From: Halobellus sp. LT62
GTDB lineage: Archaea; Halobacteriota; Halobacteria; Halobacteriales; Haloferacaceae
Reading direction: 5' to 3'
NCBI RefSeq assembly: GCF_037031285.1
Contig: NZ_JAYEZO010000001.1
Coordinates: 558,001 to 622,000, forward strand
Length of the DNA: 64,000 bases
In this document: one piece after another, positions 32,344 through 41,925 of the stretch
Layout: each line of letters starts with the position of its first letter
Numbering within the stretch: position 1 is the stretch's first letter
The notes under the pieces: generated by a model
What the model saw: only the letters and a program-made list of their open reading frames with translations
Database searches by the model: none
What the model was told of the DNA's origin: nothing
Position numbers and translations under genes: made by a program

Positions 32344-33300
32344 ATGCCCAGTCTCTCGGAGGTCTACAGGGGAAAGCAAACGGGGGCGAGCCTCCGCCGA
32401 CTGCTCTTCGGATTGGGGCTGTTTCTCGCGGGGGGCCTCCTCGTCGTCTCGGGGATCGTCGTCGCGACCACCGATCTCCTGTACGGATCGGACGTGGCGG
32501 CGCTGACGGCCAAACGACAGCTCGGAGCCGTCCTCGCCGGCGTCGGCATCCCGTCGGTGTTCCTCGGAATCTTCGCCGTGCTCCCGTCGGGGCGGCTCAC
32601 CAAGGCCGCGGCGGTCGTCGGTGCCGGGGTCGCCGTCGTCGGCGTCGCGCTGTTCACGTACGCGTACCCCTGCCACTGGTCGGGGTCGCTCTGCGCCGAC
32701 AGCACCCCGGATCTGACGCTTCTGACCGTCGGTATCTACTTTCTCGGCGCGATGCTCACCTTCTGGTGTCTGTTCGTCGGCGTCGCGAACTTCAAGACGC
32801 GAAACGACCCCGGCGGCACCGCGATGGTCAGCGTGACGCGCCGGCACGAGACGACGTACGTCCCCGTCGAACGCCCCCGCAGTGGGTTCGGCGGCATCGG
32901 CTTCTTCGGCGGCACGCCCGACGGCGAGGTCGAAACCCAGACCGGCAGCGCGGGACCGGGGCCCGCTTCCGACGGCGGGAGCGACGCCGAGGTTATCTCC
33001 TCGCCGCTGGACGACTCGTCGGCGACGCCGTCGAACCCCGCCACACCGACGTCGCCCTCGCGGTCGGCCTCGTCCACCCCCTCGGAACCGGCATCGCCCT
33101 CGACACGCGCCCCCTCGCAGCCGAGCGCGGGCCCGTCCGGAAATCGAAACTTCGACGCCGCCGACAGCTACTGCGGCAACTGCGCGCACTTCGAGTACGT
33201 CCGAACCGAATCGGGGATTGAACCCTACTGCGGTGCCCACGAGGAACTGATGGACGACATGGACCCCTGCGAGGAGTGGACGCCGCGGCCGGATCGGTGA
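32344..33300 (+). CDS. membrane protein with Pro/Ser-rich linker and C-terminal cysteine/histidine motif
   Basis: The 318-residue protein has four hydrophobic segments (about 20-42, 57-80, 86-107 and 128-150). Then a Ser/Pro/Thr-rich linker runs from about 190 to 265. The C-terminal CGNCAHF-x12-YCGAH-x9-CEEW motif is a small metal site: four cysteines and two histidines. It resembles the haloarchaeal DUF7139 group, but I am not sure of the number. Role unknown. Confidence 0.75.
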   Translation: MPSLSEVYRGKQTGASLRRLLFGLGLFLAGGLLVVSGIVVATTDLLYGSDVAALTAKRQLGAVLAGVGIPSVFLGIFAVLPSGRLTKAAAVVGAGVAVVGVALFTYAYPCHWSGSLCADSTPDLTLLTVGIYFLGAMLTFWCLFVGVANFKTRNDPGGTAMVSVTRRHETTYVPVERPRSGFGGIGFFGGTPDGEVETQTGSAGPGPASDGGSDAEVISSPLDDSSATPSNPATPTSPSRSASSTPSEPASPSTRAPSQPSAGPSGNRNFDAADSYCGNCAHFEYVRTESGIEPYCGAHEELMDDMDPCEEWTPRPDR

Positions 33301-33321
33301 GATCGATCAACCCGCTGCGAG

Positions 33322-33825
33322 TTATTTTCTGACGCCCGCGAGCGTCGCTCGCACGTCGTCCCAGTGACTCCCCTTCCAGAACACCTGCCCGCAGTCGCGA
33401 CACCGCCAGCAGGCCGTCTCCGCGGGATCGGGCATCCCACTCGAAAGCGACTCGTCGGCGTCGACGCGTCCGAGTTCGCCGTTGCACGCGCCGCAGCGAC
33501 GCGGCGGATCCGCGAGCGACAGGTCGAAGCCCGCCTCGTAGAGCGCGTCGAGCTGTTCGACCACGTCGCGGCTCGTCAGCAACACCGCGTCGTCGACGCG
33601 CGCCGCGAGGTCGACGTCCCGCGTGACGAGCGTTCGACCCGACCGCTCGGCCCACGCGGCGATGTCGGCGTCCGACGGGCTCTCGGTCGTCGAGGCGGAC
33701 TCGGAGGTGCGTTCAGTCCCGGCCCCGTCCTCCGGATCGAGCACGTACGCCGCGTCGTAGCCGCACATCCGCAGGTACGTCGCCAGTTTGCCGCACATCG
33801 CGTCGACGAGGAGTCGTTCGCTCAT
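33322..33825 (-). CDS. Mut7-C RNase-like domain protein
   Basis: The 167-residue protein matches Mut7-C: an N-terminal PIN-like nuclease fold (ERLLVDAMCGKLATYLRMCGYD; GRTLVTRDVDLA) and a C-terminal zinc ribbon (RCGACNGEL; CWRCRDCGQVFWKGSHWDDV). The conserved aspartates D7, D65-type and D73-type fit a metal-dependent RNase, though activity is inferred. An acidic insert lies at about 33-55. It ends a run of minus-strand genes after polX (26-base gap). Confidence 0.88.
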   Translation of the reverse strand: MSERLLVDAMCGKLATYLRMCGYDAAYVLDPEDGAGTERTSESASTTESPSDADIAAWAERSGRTLVTRDVDLAARVDDAVLLTSRDVVEQLDALYEAGFDLSLADPPRRCGACNGELGRVDADESLSSGMPDPAETACWRCRDCGQVFWKGSHWDDVRATLAGVRK

Positions 33826-33850
33826 CGCTCTCACACCGGCTCGACGTCCG

Positions 33851-35617
33851 TCAGTGCAGGAACGTCTCGAGGTCGTCGACGTCCCACGCGTTCAGCACGT
33901 CGTCGCGCTCGCACCATCCTCGCCGGGCCGTGTGCACCCCATACCGGACGTAGTCGAGCGCCCCGGGCGCGTGGGCGTCGGTGTCGATCGCGATCGTCGC
34001 GCCCTGTTCGACGGCGACGCGGACGAGTTCGCCCCAGAGATCCAAGCGGGCCGGGTCCGCGTTGATCTCCAGTGCCGTCCCGGCGTCGGCCGCCGCCTCG
34101 ACGAGCCGTGCGATGTCGAGGTCGAGGCCCTCGCGCTCGTTGATGAGCCGGCCGGTCGGATGGCCCAAGATGTCGACGCTCGGATGTTCGACGGCGCGGA
34201 CGAGTCGCTCAGTGGCGGTCTCGCGGTCCTGCCCGAGTGCCGCGTGCGGCGAGGCGACGACGACGTCGAGGTCGGCGAGCAGGTCGTCGCCGGTCGAGAG
34301 CCCCCCCTCGGCGTCGATGTTGGTCTCGACGCCGTGGAAGAGTTTCAGGTCCGCATCCAGCGTCTCTCCGAGCGCCTCTCGGACCGAGTCGACCGCGTCC
34401 GTCTGCTCGCGAAGTTCCGCGTCCGAGAGCCCCACGCCGCCGACCATCCCGGGGCCGGTCGCGTGGTCCGTCACGGCGTAGTAGTCGTAGCCGCGCTCGG
34501 CGGCGGCCTCGACCATCTCCTCGATCGACGCGCGGCCGTCGGACCAGTCAGTGTGGGTGTGCAGGTCGCCGCGGACGTCGCTCTCCTCGAGGAGGGCTGG
34601 AAGCGTCCCCTCGTGCGCGGCGTCGATCTCGCCGGTCCCCTCGCGGATCTCCGGCGGGATGAGCGGCAGATCGAGCGCCGCGTACATCGATTCCTCGGTC
34701 TCGCCCGCGACGCGCTCGCCGATCCGCTGGTCCGCGTCGGGCTCGTCGACCTCCGAGACGTCGAAGACGCCGTACTCGTTCATCTTCAGCCCACGGCCGA
34801 TCGCGAGGTTCCGGAGTTCGACGTTGTGCTCTTTGCTTCCGGTGAAGTACTGCAGCGCCGCGCCGAACTCCTCGGGGACGACCACCCGCAGATCCACGCG
34901 GATGCCGTCGACGCGGACGCCCGCCTTGTGCTCGCCCGCCTCGATGACGTCGTTCGCGGCGGGCCACTCGACGAACGCGTCGACGACCCGCGCGCCCGAC
35001 TCGGCGGCGACGAGGACGTCGACGTCGCCGATCGTGTCGCGCCACCGTCGGAGCGAGCCGGCGACGTCGGCCCGTTCGACGGCGTCGACGTCGCGCAGGT
35101 ACGCGAGCGCGTCCTCCCCGAGGGGCAGCGCGTCCCCGAGCCGCTCGCGCTCTCTCGCCTGCCGCGCGAACGCGATGTTCTCGCGGATGTTCTCCTCGGT
35201 CTTCGCGCCGAATCCCTTCACCTCTCGAATCTGCCCGCTCTCGGCCGCCGCTTCGAGTTCGTCGAGCGTCGTGATTTCGAGGGCATCATAGAGTGCACCG
35301 ACGGTTTTGGGGCCGACGCCCTCGACGCGCGTGAGCGCCTCCATCTCGACCGGGAGCTTCTCGCGCAGCTCCGCCAGTTCTCCGATCTCGCCGGTCTCGA
35401 CGTACTCGACGACCTTCGAGGAGATGGCGTCGCCGACGCCGTCGATCTCCTCGACGGCCGCTTCGCCCTCCGCGGCCAGCGCCTCGATCGCCTCGGGGTG
35501 CTCGCGGATGTTCTCGGCGGCCCGGCGGTAGACGTTCGGCTTGTACTCGACGCCGTCGGCCTCGAGGAGGTCGGCGAACAGTTCGAGCTGTCGCGCGACC
35601 TCGGCGTTTCGGCTCAC
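33851..35617 (-). CDS. polX: family X DNA polymerase/3'-5' exonuclease (PolX)
   Basis: The 588-residue protein is a gap-filling polymerase of DNA repair. An 8-kDa-like helical region and a helix-hairpin-helix segment come first (residues about 1-150, VEGVGPKTVGALYDAL). The polymerase palm follows with GSLRRWRDTIGDVDVLV, whose two aspartates bind metal. The C-terminal PHP domain begins around 345 with DLHTHTDWSDG and continues with HPTGRLI and DTDAHAP, giving 3'-5' exonuclease activity. Length is as in bacterial PolX. It overlaps the DUF5788-like gene by 4 bases. Confidence 0.94.
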   Translation of the reverse strand: MSRNAEVARQLELFADLLEADGVEYKPNVYRRAAENIREHPEAIEALAAEGEAAVEEIDGVGDAISSKVVEYVETGEIGELAELREKLPVEMEALTRVEGVGPKTVGALYDALEITTLDELEAAAESGQIREVKGFGAKTEENIRENIAFARQARERERLGDALPLGEDALAYLRDVDAVERADVAGSLRRWRDTIGDVDVLVAAESGARVVDAFVEWPAANDVIEAGEHKAGVRVDGIRVDLRVVVPEEFGAALQYFTGSKEHNVELRNLAIGRGLKMNEYGVFDVSEVDEPDADQRIGERVAGETEESMYAALDLPLIPPEIREGTGEIDAAHEGTLPALLEESDVRGDLHTHTDWSDGRASIEEMVEAAAERGYDYYAVTDHATGPGMVGGVGLSDAELREQTDAVDSVREALGETLDADLKLFHGVETNIDAEGGLSTGDDLLADLDVVVASPHAALGQDRETATERLVRAVEHPSVDILGHPTGRLINEREGLDLDIARLVEAAADAGTALEINADPARLDLWGELVRVAVEQGATIAIDTDAHAPGALDYVRYGVHTARRGWCERDDVLNAWDVDDLETFLH

Positions 35618-36108
35618 CGACGCCCGCCTCCCGATCCCCCTGTTCCGCCGCGTCCGCCTCCCGACCCCCGTCCGCCGGCGGGACTGCTACTGACGTCCTC
35701 GTGGCCGAGCGCCTGCTTCAGGAAGCGCACCCAGCGCTTCTGGTCGGCGGTCGCCTGTACCGACGACTCCTCTTCGAGATCGACGGGGCGGAGCTGTTCG
35801 AGCGCGTTCAGCGCGCGGTCGATGCCGACGATGCTCTCGGCGAGGCGTTCCCCTTTCTCGTAGGAGATCTCTCCGTCCTTGATCTTCCGGAGTCGCTGGC
35901 GACGCTCCCGGCGGAGGTTCCGCTTCGCCTCGTCGACGCGGTCGCGCTCGCCCGACGGAATCGTGTCGCGGCGCTTGATCTCGAAGACGAACTCGCGGAG
36001 GTCGATCTCCTCGCCCTGCACGTCGATCGCGTCGGGGATCTCGACGCCGACGGTCGCGGCCTCGCGGTTGACGCGCTCCAACAGCTGCTTTCGCTGGAAC
36101 TCCTTCAC
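35614..36108 (-). CDS. DUF5788-like protein with glycine/arginine tail
   Basis: The 164-residue protein is a helical, charged haloarchaeal protein (DUF5788-like) of unknown role, with the block LRKIKDGEISYEKGERLAESIVGIDRALNALEQL. The C-terminal 20 residues are a Gly/Arg-rich RGG-like tail (GGRGSGGGRGGTGGSGGGRR). It is translated from a GTG start and its end overlaps the polX start by 4 bases, so co-translation is likely. A nucleic-acid-binding role for the tail is inference. Confidence 0.8.
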   Translation of the reverse strand: MKEFQRKQLLERVNREAATVGVEIPDAIDVQGEEIDLREFVFEIKRRDTIPSGERDRVDEAKRNLRRERRQRLRKIKDGEISYEKGERLAESIVGIDRALNALEQLRPVDLEEESSVQATADQKRWVRFLKQALGHEDVSSSPAGGRGSGGGRGGTGGSGGGRR

Positions 36109-36243
36109 GGCTCTTACGTGCCTTTGTCGCGGCGCGTACTTCGCTCCTTCGCCGCGGGCGGTCGAGATCGACGCGTCGCAGACAGCGGCAGACGTTCGCG
36201 CGGAGACGAAAGTTCTTATGACTCACGGGGGAATACGACCGAT

Positions 36244-37593
36244 ATGGGATTGTTCGACCGGCTGCGCGGGGAAGATCACCCGCGCGTCGCTTTCATCGGT
36301 ATCGACGGCGTACCCTTCAGTCTCCTCGCCGACAGCTCTGAGCTCTTTCCGAACTTCGCCGCGCTCGCCGAGGAGGGCAGCGCCGGCGCGATCGAGAGCA
36401 TCGTGCCGCCGGAGTCCTCCGCCTGCTGGCCCTCGCTCACGACTGGCGTGAATCCGGGGGAAACGGGTGTTTATGGCTTTCAAGACCGCGAAAACGGCTC
36501 CTACGACACCTACGTCCCGATGGGGCGTGACGTACAGGCGACGCGCCTGTGGGACCGCGTCACCGACGACGGGCGACAGGCCAGCGTGATGAACGTCCCC
36601 GTGACGTTCCCGCCGCAGCGCAACGTCCAGCGGATGGTCTCGGGCTTCCTCTCGCCGGGCGTCAAAAAGGCCGCCCACCCCGAGGAGTTCCGCGACGAAC
36701 TCGATTCGATGAACTACCGCATCGACGTCAACGCCAAACTCGGCCACGACGACGACAAGTCGGACTTCGTCGAGAACGCTCACGAGACGCTCGACCGACG
36801 GTACGAGGCCTTTACCTCGGTCCTCGATCGCGACGACTGGGACCTCTTCTTCGGCGTCTTCATGACGACCGACCGGGTGAATCACTTCCTCTTCGAGGAC
36901 TACGAGCGCGACGGCGAGAACAAGGGGGCCTTCATCGAGTTCTACGAGAAGGTCGACGAGTACGTCGGGAAGATCCGCGAGGCGCTGCCGGAGGACGTGA
37001 CGCTCGTCGTCGCCTCGGATCACGGGTTCACCTCGCTGGACTATGAGGTCCACTGCAACGCGTGGCTCGAAGAGGCGGGCTGGCTCTCCTACGAGGACGA
37101 CGACCACGACGAACTCGGCGACATCGCCGACGACGCGCGCGCGTACTCGCTCATTCCCGGCCGGTTCTACATCAACCTCGAAGGCCGCGAGCCGCGGGGG
37201 AGCGTCCCCGAGGACGAGTACGAGGCGGTTCGATCGGAACTCAAAGCCGAACTCGAAGCGCTCGAAGGCCCCGACGGTCGAAAGGTCGCAGACCGCGTCG
37301 TCGAGAAGGAAGACGCCTTCCGCGGCGACCACGACGACATCGCCCCGGACCTCGTCGTCGTTCCGAACCACGGCTTCGATCTGAAATCCGGGTTCACGGG
37401 CCACGAGGACGTGTTCGGGAAGGGTCCCCGAAACGGGATGCACAGCTTCGACAACGCGTCGCTGTTCGTCGACGACCCCGACGTGGAAATCACCGACGCG
37501 GACCTCTACGACATCGCGCCGACGGTCCTCGATCTGATGGAAGTCGACTACGCTCGCGCTGAGTTCGACGGTGCGAGTCTGTTGCAGCAGTAA
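36244..37593 (+). CDS. type I phosphodiesterase/nucleotide pyrophosphatase (alkaline phosphatase superfamily)
   Basis: The 449-residue protein belongs to the alkaline phosphatase superfamily. Metal site residues are in FIGIDGVPFSLL (about 18-29) with the nucleophile region SSACWPSLTTG. The second metal half is VVASDHGFTS and FDLKSGFTGHE, followed by IAPTVLDLM near the end. There is no signal peptide, so it is probably cytoplasmic. Substrate unknown. It diverges from the DUF5788-polX unit. Confidence 0.88.
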   Translation: MGLFDRLRGEDHPRVAFIGIDGVPFSLLADSSELFPNFAALAEEGSAGAIESIVPPESSACWPSLTTGVNPGETGVYGFQDRENGSYDTYVPMGRDVQATRLWDRVTDDGRQASVMNVPVTFPPQRNVQRMVSGFLSPGVKKAAHPEEFRDELDSMNYRIDVNAKLGHDDDKSDFVENAHETLDRRYEAFTSVLDRDDWDLFFGVFMTTDRVNHFLFEDYERDGENKGAFIEFYEKVDEYVGKIREALPEDVTLVVASDHGFTSLDYEVHCNAWLEEAGWLSYEDDDHDELGDIADDARAYSLIPGRFYINLEGREPRGSVPEDEYEAVRSELKAELEALEGPDGRKVADRVVEKEDAFRGDHDDIAPDLVVVPNHGFDLKSGFTGHEDVFGKGPRNGMHSFDNASLFVDDPDVEITDADLYDIAPTVLDLMEVDYARAEFDGASLLQQ

Positions 37594-37622
37594 GGACGCA
37601 CGGACCGCCGACGCGAACGCGG

Positions 37623-38711
37623 CTACAACAGGTTGTCGAGGTCGTCGTTGGCCCACATATCGCCGGGGTTATCGGGTTTCGCTTCCGCGGCGGTCTCCTC
37701 TTCCTGCGCCTCCTTCGCGCGCTGCATAAACGCCTCCAACCGCTCGGAGCGTTCGATTCCGCCGAGGAGGATCAATGTCGCGATCCGATCGCTCGACAGC
37801 GGGAAGTCGCCGCCGCGAACCTGCAGGCTCCCCGTCTCCTCTTCGACCCAGCGTCGGGCGCGCTCGACGCCCTTCCGCGGGACGGCGTCCTGTCTGCCGG
37901 CGACGACGACGAGCGCGGCGTCGGCGTCGGTCGCGTCCGGCAGGCTCGACCCCGTGAGCAGCGCGCGGCGGGTCGTGCTCATCACGGTGTTGATGTTCTC
38001 CTCGGCCTCGGGGGCCGCCTCAGCGGAGGCGTAGCCGAGCGCGGCGATCGAGCCGTTCCGGAGCGTGTTGATGATCTCCGAGGAGTCGACGACGCTCTCG
38101 GCGACGCCCTCGACGGACTCGCCGGACGCGAGCAGTAGACCGACCCGCTTTGCGATCTCGCGGTTGATCGAGTCGAACCCCTCGGTGACGCTCTCGCCGG
38201 CCGACCGGAACGCGTCGTTGTCGACGAGGAGCAGCGAATCGGACTCGCGCGCGAACGTTTTCAGCGATCGGCCGGCGTTGACTTGGTACATCGATCCCTC
38301 GTCGCGCCCCGGGAGGATACCGAGCCCGTAGACCGGGACGTCGTAGATGCGTTTGAGCTCCTTCGCGACGACGGGCGCGCCGCCGCTGCCGGTGCCGCCG
38401 CCCAGCCCGGCGACGACGAAGATCGCCTCGGCTTCGGCCGTGATCGACCCGTCGAGCGCGGAGAGCACCTCTTGGATATCTGCCTGCATCACCTCCGCAC
38501 CGAGTTCGTTGTCGCCGCCGACACCTTGGCCTTTCACGCGGTCTTGGCCGACGAGGACGGTCTCGAAGGGGAGGGAGCTGAGATCTGCCTGCGCGGTGTT
38601 GACCGCGACAGCGCCGCGGACGGCACCGAACCCCATCCGCTCGTCGAAATCGACCAGTTCGCGGGCGAGTTTCCCGCCGGCTTGGCCGACACCAATCAGG
38701 ACGGACTTCAT
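37623..38711 (-). CDS. cetZ: CetZ tubulin-like cytoskeletal GTPase
   Basis: The 362-residue protein is a tubulin/FtsZ superfamily GTPase that affects cell shape in haloarchaea. The nucleotide-binding T-loop GLGGGTGSGGAP (102-113) is intact. The CetZ-specific part GQGVGGDNELGAEVM is near residue 61. It has the CetZ rather than the FtsZ pattern in the T7 region (TGLGGGTGSG with GRDEGSMYQVNAGRSLK). The C-terminal tail ends DMWANDDLDNLL. Which CetZ paralogue it is cannot be settled. The start MKSVLIGVGQAGGKL is standard. Confidence 0.94.
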   Translation of the reverse strand: MKSVLIGVGQAGGKLARELVDFDERMGFGAVRGAVAVNTAQADLSSLPFETVLVGQDRVKGQGVGGDNELGAEVMQADIQEVLSALDGSITAEAEAIFVVAGLGGGTGSGGAPVVAKELKRIYDVPVYGLGILPGRDEGSMYQVNAGRSLKTFARESDSLLLVDNDAFRSAGESVTEGFDSINREIAKRVGLLLASGESVEGVAESVVDSSEIINTLRNGSIAALGYASAEAAPEAEENINTVMSTTRRALLTGSSLPDATDADAALVVVAGRQDAVPRKGVERARRWVEEETGSLQVRGGDFPLSSDRIATLILLGGIERSERLEAFMQRAKEAQEEETAAEAKPDNPGDMWANDDLDNLL

Positions 38712-38784
38712 ACCCGTATCTCTCCGAGGTGGACCTTCAACCTTGGTGCCTGAGTTTATAAGGGAGAACGGGGCCACTCGCGAT

Positions 38785-39285
38785 ATGACGACCGCACCCG
38801 AGCGAGACGATCTGCGGGCGTGCGAATCCGACGAATTCGACGCTCACCCGACAAATGCCGGGACGATCGAGGCCGGGACCGGCGATCGGGTCCCCGACAC
38901 CGACGCGGATGTCGCCTCGCTCGAACGGCGGCTGGCGTCGGTGGAGGCCGAACTCGACGCCGTCCGCGGGCTCCTCGGCGGCGTCGACGCTGTCGACGAG
39001 GCGGTCGAGCGGCGCGCGTCGATCGCGCTCGCGAAGGTCGAATCGCTGGAAGAGCGGCTGAAATCGTCGGACGGCGGGCTGGTTCGGGAGCGACTTCCCG
39101 AGACGGGCGCGCGCAAGGAGATCTCTCGGTCGAGGACAGCTCACAGCACAGCCACGGCCGACGACGGATCACAGTCGCCCGACGCAAGCGGCGAACGGGA
39201 ACTCGGCGCTGGGACGGTCGAGCCTCGCCGATCCGACGATGAACGCGAGTCGTTGGCGACGCGCCTTCGCGACGCGTTCCAGTGA
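38785..39285 (+). CDS. coiled-coil protein at the start of the pilus-like cluster (DUF7310-like)
   Basis: The 166-residue protein has a coiled coil at about residues 50-105 (SLERRLASVEAELDAVRGLL) within a polar, low-complexity chain. I recall DUF7310 for this position in such clusters. Its stop overlaps the start of the next gene (GTGA). It probably interacts with the secretion apparatus, but no direct evidence is in the sequence. Confidence 0.7.
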   Translation: MTTAPERDDLRACESDEFDAHPTNAGTIEAGTGDRVPDTDADVASLERRLASVEAELDAVRGLLGGVDAVDEAVERRASIALAKVESLEERLKSSDGGLVRERLPETGARKEISRSRTAHSTATADDGSQSPDASGERELGAGTVEPRRSDDERESLATRLRDAFQ

Positions 39286-39743
39286 TCCGGCTGGTCGTCG
39301 CCGCCGTGCTGACAGTGGCGACGCTCGCGGCCGCACTGCCCGCTATCGACGACGCGAGGGCGACCGGGACCGACCGGGAACTGGCGGGAACCGTCGACCG
39401 GATCGAACGCGCCGGGGCGGCACTGGCCGCGACCGAAGACGCGACGCCGAGGCGGTCACAGGCAGCAGTCCGACGTGTGGCGGTCCGGCTTCCGAAAGCG
39501 TCGCTGGCGACCGCGCGACCCGCGTTCGTCGCGATCGGGGGGAAGCCGGATGGAGCGGGGAACCGCTCGCTCGTCGCCTACGGATCGTCCTCGGGGTCGA
39601 CTCGGCTTCGGGGGCTCTCGCTTCCCGTGCCGGTTCGAACGCCGAACGGTCCCGTCGTCTTCGAGGCGACCGGTCGGCACGCCGTCTCGCTCGCGCTCGT
39701 CGTCGACGGCGGCCGGCCGGTGATCGTCGTCACGCGCGGGTGA
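39282..39743 (+). CDS. secreted/membrane-anchored protein in the pilus-like cluster (DUF7311-like)
   Basis: The 153-residue protein starts with a hydrophobic segment (MIRLVVAAVLTVATLAAALPA) and then has a mostly beta, polar part. The GTG start overlaps the previous stop by 4 bases. Likely a partner of the ATPase machinery downstream. No named family function. Confidence 0.65.
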   Translation: MIRLVVAAVLTVATLAAALPAIDDARATGTDRELAGTVDRIERAGAALAATEDATPRRSQAAVRRVAVRLPKASLATARPAFVAIGGKPDGAGNRSLVAYGSSSGSTRLRGLSLPVPVRTPNGPVVFEATGRHAVSLALVVDGGRPVIVVTRG

Positions 39744-39789
39744 GTGGTGCGGGATCGACCGTCGATGTTCGCGCCACCCGGTCCAACGG

Positions 39790-39797
39790 TTTATATA
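39790..39797 (+). promoter_or_regulatory. TATA box, first pilus-cluster promoter
   Basis: tttatata lies 23-30 bases before the ATG of the ATPase gene. It is part of a 34-base block that recurs with one mismatch before 43829 (see findings). Confidence 0.75.
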
Positions 39798-39819
39798 CGG
39801 AGACGCGGCCACCGGCGCT

Positions 39820-41925
39820 ATGACTTCGATCCGCGACGATGAACCGGCGGCCGGTTCCGACTCGACGCTCGCTGACGTCACTACCGCCATCGACCGGTTC
39901 GCTGCGACTCTTGGCCTCGCGACTGACGGCGGCGATCGCAGTGGGCCTGCGGGGGATGCAAAGACCTCAGAAACTGCCGAAGCGTGTCGCTGTCGGCCGT
40001 CCTTCGAACATCCCTCGGGAACGGGGATCACGGACCGGCGAGCGCTCATCGTCGACGCGTCGACGTGTCCCGGCGATGGCGATCTGGCGTTGAGCCCCGG
40101 CTGTCGGGCGACCGTCGTCGCCGCGCTCGAAGAACGCGACGTCGACGTGGTCCGGACGCGCTCGGACGGCATCGAACGCACGTATGCGGACGCCGCGGTC
40201 GGACTGTTGCTCGCCGCCGGTCGATTCGCGGAACGGGCGCGCGCCCACGACGACTCACTGGCCGAGCGCGCACGCGTCGACCCGCTCGGGGCCGCCCACC
40301 GAGCGACGGGTCGCGCGGGGGCGCTCTCACGGATCGCAGCGGAGTCGGGGCTCGCGGCGGGTGTCGATCACGTTGCGGGCCGACGCGGTGGATCGGCGGT
40401 CGATCCGGAATCGAACCGCTACCGGGAGGCGCTTCGAGCGTTCGTCGGACCGACGGTCGCTCGGGCCCGCGTTTCGACGCGGCCGCCGTCCGCCGCGCTC
40501 CGCGAGTCGCGGACGCTCCCGACTGACGCTGAGGTGCGGCGGTACGACACGTGTGACGGCCCGCTGTATCACCTGACGCCGACGGCTCACGACCTCGCTG
40601 CCGACGCGACCGCGACGCTCGCTGCGGCGTATCGCGTCCTCGCGAACGGTTCCGTCGCGGGAGGTTCCCGCGCGGCCGGCAGAGCGGTCCGGCGAGTCGC
40701 CGACGCCGACGAGCCGATCGAGACGATCGCAGCGGTTCTGGATCGGTACACCCGCGGCCTCGGCGTGTTCGAGCATTTCTTCGCCGACGAGCGCGTCTCC
40801 GACGTCGTTGTCTCCGCACCCGTGACGGACGCGCCCGTTCGGGTCGTCGTCGACGGCGAGCGTCGCCCGACGAACGTCCGCCTGACGCCCGACGGAGCCG
40901 CGTCGCTCGCATCGCGCTTCCGACGCGAGAGCGGCCGCGCGTTCTCCCGGAGCGCGCCGACCCTCGACGCCTCGGTCGTCGCCGAGACGGGGCGTCGAAT
41001 CCGCGTCGCGGGCGTGACCGCGCCGGCCAGCGACGGACTGGGGTTCGCGTTCCGCGCCCGCGACGACGACGCGTGGACGCTCCCGCGACTCGTCGGGGCG
41101 GGATCACTGCCCGCGGACGCCGCGGCGTTTCTCTCGCTCGCGGTCGCGGGCGGCGCGGCGACGATCGTCGCCGGAACGCGCGGAGCGGGCAAGACGACGC
41201 TTCTCGGCGCGCTCCTCTGGGAGCTTCCGGCGACGACGCGGCTCGTGAGCATCGAGGACACGCCGGAGCTTCCGATCGAAGCGCTCCGGGAGCGCGGCCG
41301 CGACGTGCAGGCGTTACACACCGACGTCGGCGCGGGAGCAGCCGGGGATTCCGGCGGGGGCAGTACCCGACGGGACGGCGGCAGCGGTCGAAGCGGCTTC
41401 TCGCCGACCGACGCGCTGCGGACGGCGCTCAGACTCGGCGACGGCGCGCTCGTCGTCGGCGAGGTCAGAGGCGGCGAGGCGCGGTCGCTGTACGAGGCGA
41501 TGCGCGTCGGCGCGCACGGGCACGCCGTCCTCGGCACGATCCACGGCGACTCGGCCGCGGCGGTCCGCGAGCGCGTCGTCTCCGACCTCGGCGTGCCGCC
41601 CTCCTCGTTCGGGGCGACTGATCTAGTCGTCACCTGCGTGCGCGACGGCGACGAACGATACGTGTCCGCCGTCGAGGGGGTGCGGACGACGGGCGACGAA
41701 TCGACGTTCGTCCCGCTGTTCCAGCGCCGCGACGGCTCGCTGCAGTCGACGGGGGCCGTCGAACGGGGCGACAGCGCGGTCTTCGAGCGGCTCTGCGGCG
41801 ACTGCGAGTCCTACAGTGACCTCCTGTCTCGGCTCAATCGGACGGCCGAACGGTTCGACCGCCTCGCGTCGGCGTCGCTGACGACGCCCGAGGCGTGCGA
41901 CCGGAGCCGTCGCGGAGGGCTGTGA
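39820..41925 (+). CDS. type II/IV secretion ATPase (PilB/TadA/VirB11-like)
   Basis: The 701-residue protein is the motor of a type IV pilus- or Tad-like system. The C-terminal RecA-like domain has Walker A GTRGAGKTT near residue 451, an Asp-box SIEDTPEL, Walker B ALVVGEVRGGEA near 546, and a His-box HAVLGTIHGD. Residues 1-300 form a less conserved N-terminal domain with two segments of low complexity. A Gly/Ser-rich linker at about 505-527 interrupts the motor domain. The stop overlaps the ATG of the membrane platform gene by one base. Its own TATA box gives a leaderless start. Confidence 0.93.
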   Translation: MTSIRDDEPAAGSDSTLADVTTAIDRFAATLGLATDGGDRSGPAGDAKTSETAEACRCRPSFEHPSGTGITDRRALIVDASTCPGDGDLALSPGCRATVVAALEERDVDVVRTRSDGIERTYADAAVGLLLAAGRFAERARAHDDSLAERARVDPLGAAHRATGRAGALSRIAAESGLAAGVDHVAGRRGGSAVDPESNRYREALRAFVGPTVARARVSTRPPSAALRESRTLPTDAEVRRYDTCDGPLYHLTPTAHDLAADATATLAAAYRVLANGSVAGGSRAAGRAVRRVADADEPIETIAAVLDRYTRGLGVFEHFFADERVSDVVVSAPVTDAPVRVVVDGERRPTNVRLTPDGAASLASRFRRESGRAFSRSAPTLDASVVAETGRRIRVAGVTAPASDGLGFAFRARDDDAWTLPRLVGAGSLPADAAAFLSLAVAGGAATIVAGTRGAGKTTLLGALLWELPATTRLVSIEDTPELPIEALRERGRDVQALHTDVGAGAAGDSGGGSTRRDGGSGRSGFSPTDALRTALRLGDGALVVGEVRGGEARSLYEAMRVGAHGHAVLGTIHGDSAAAVRERVVSDLGVPPSSFGATDLVVTCVRDGDERYVSAVEGVRTTGDESTFVPLFQRRDGSLQSTGAVERGDSAVFERLCGDCESYSDLLSRLNRTAERFDRLASASLTTPEACDRSRRGGL

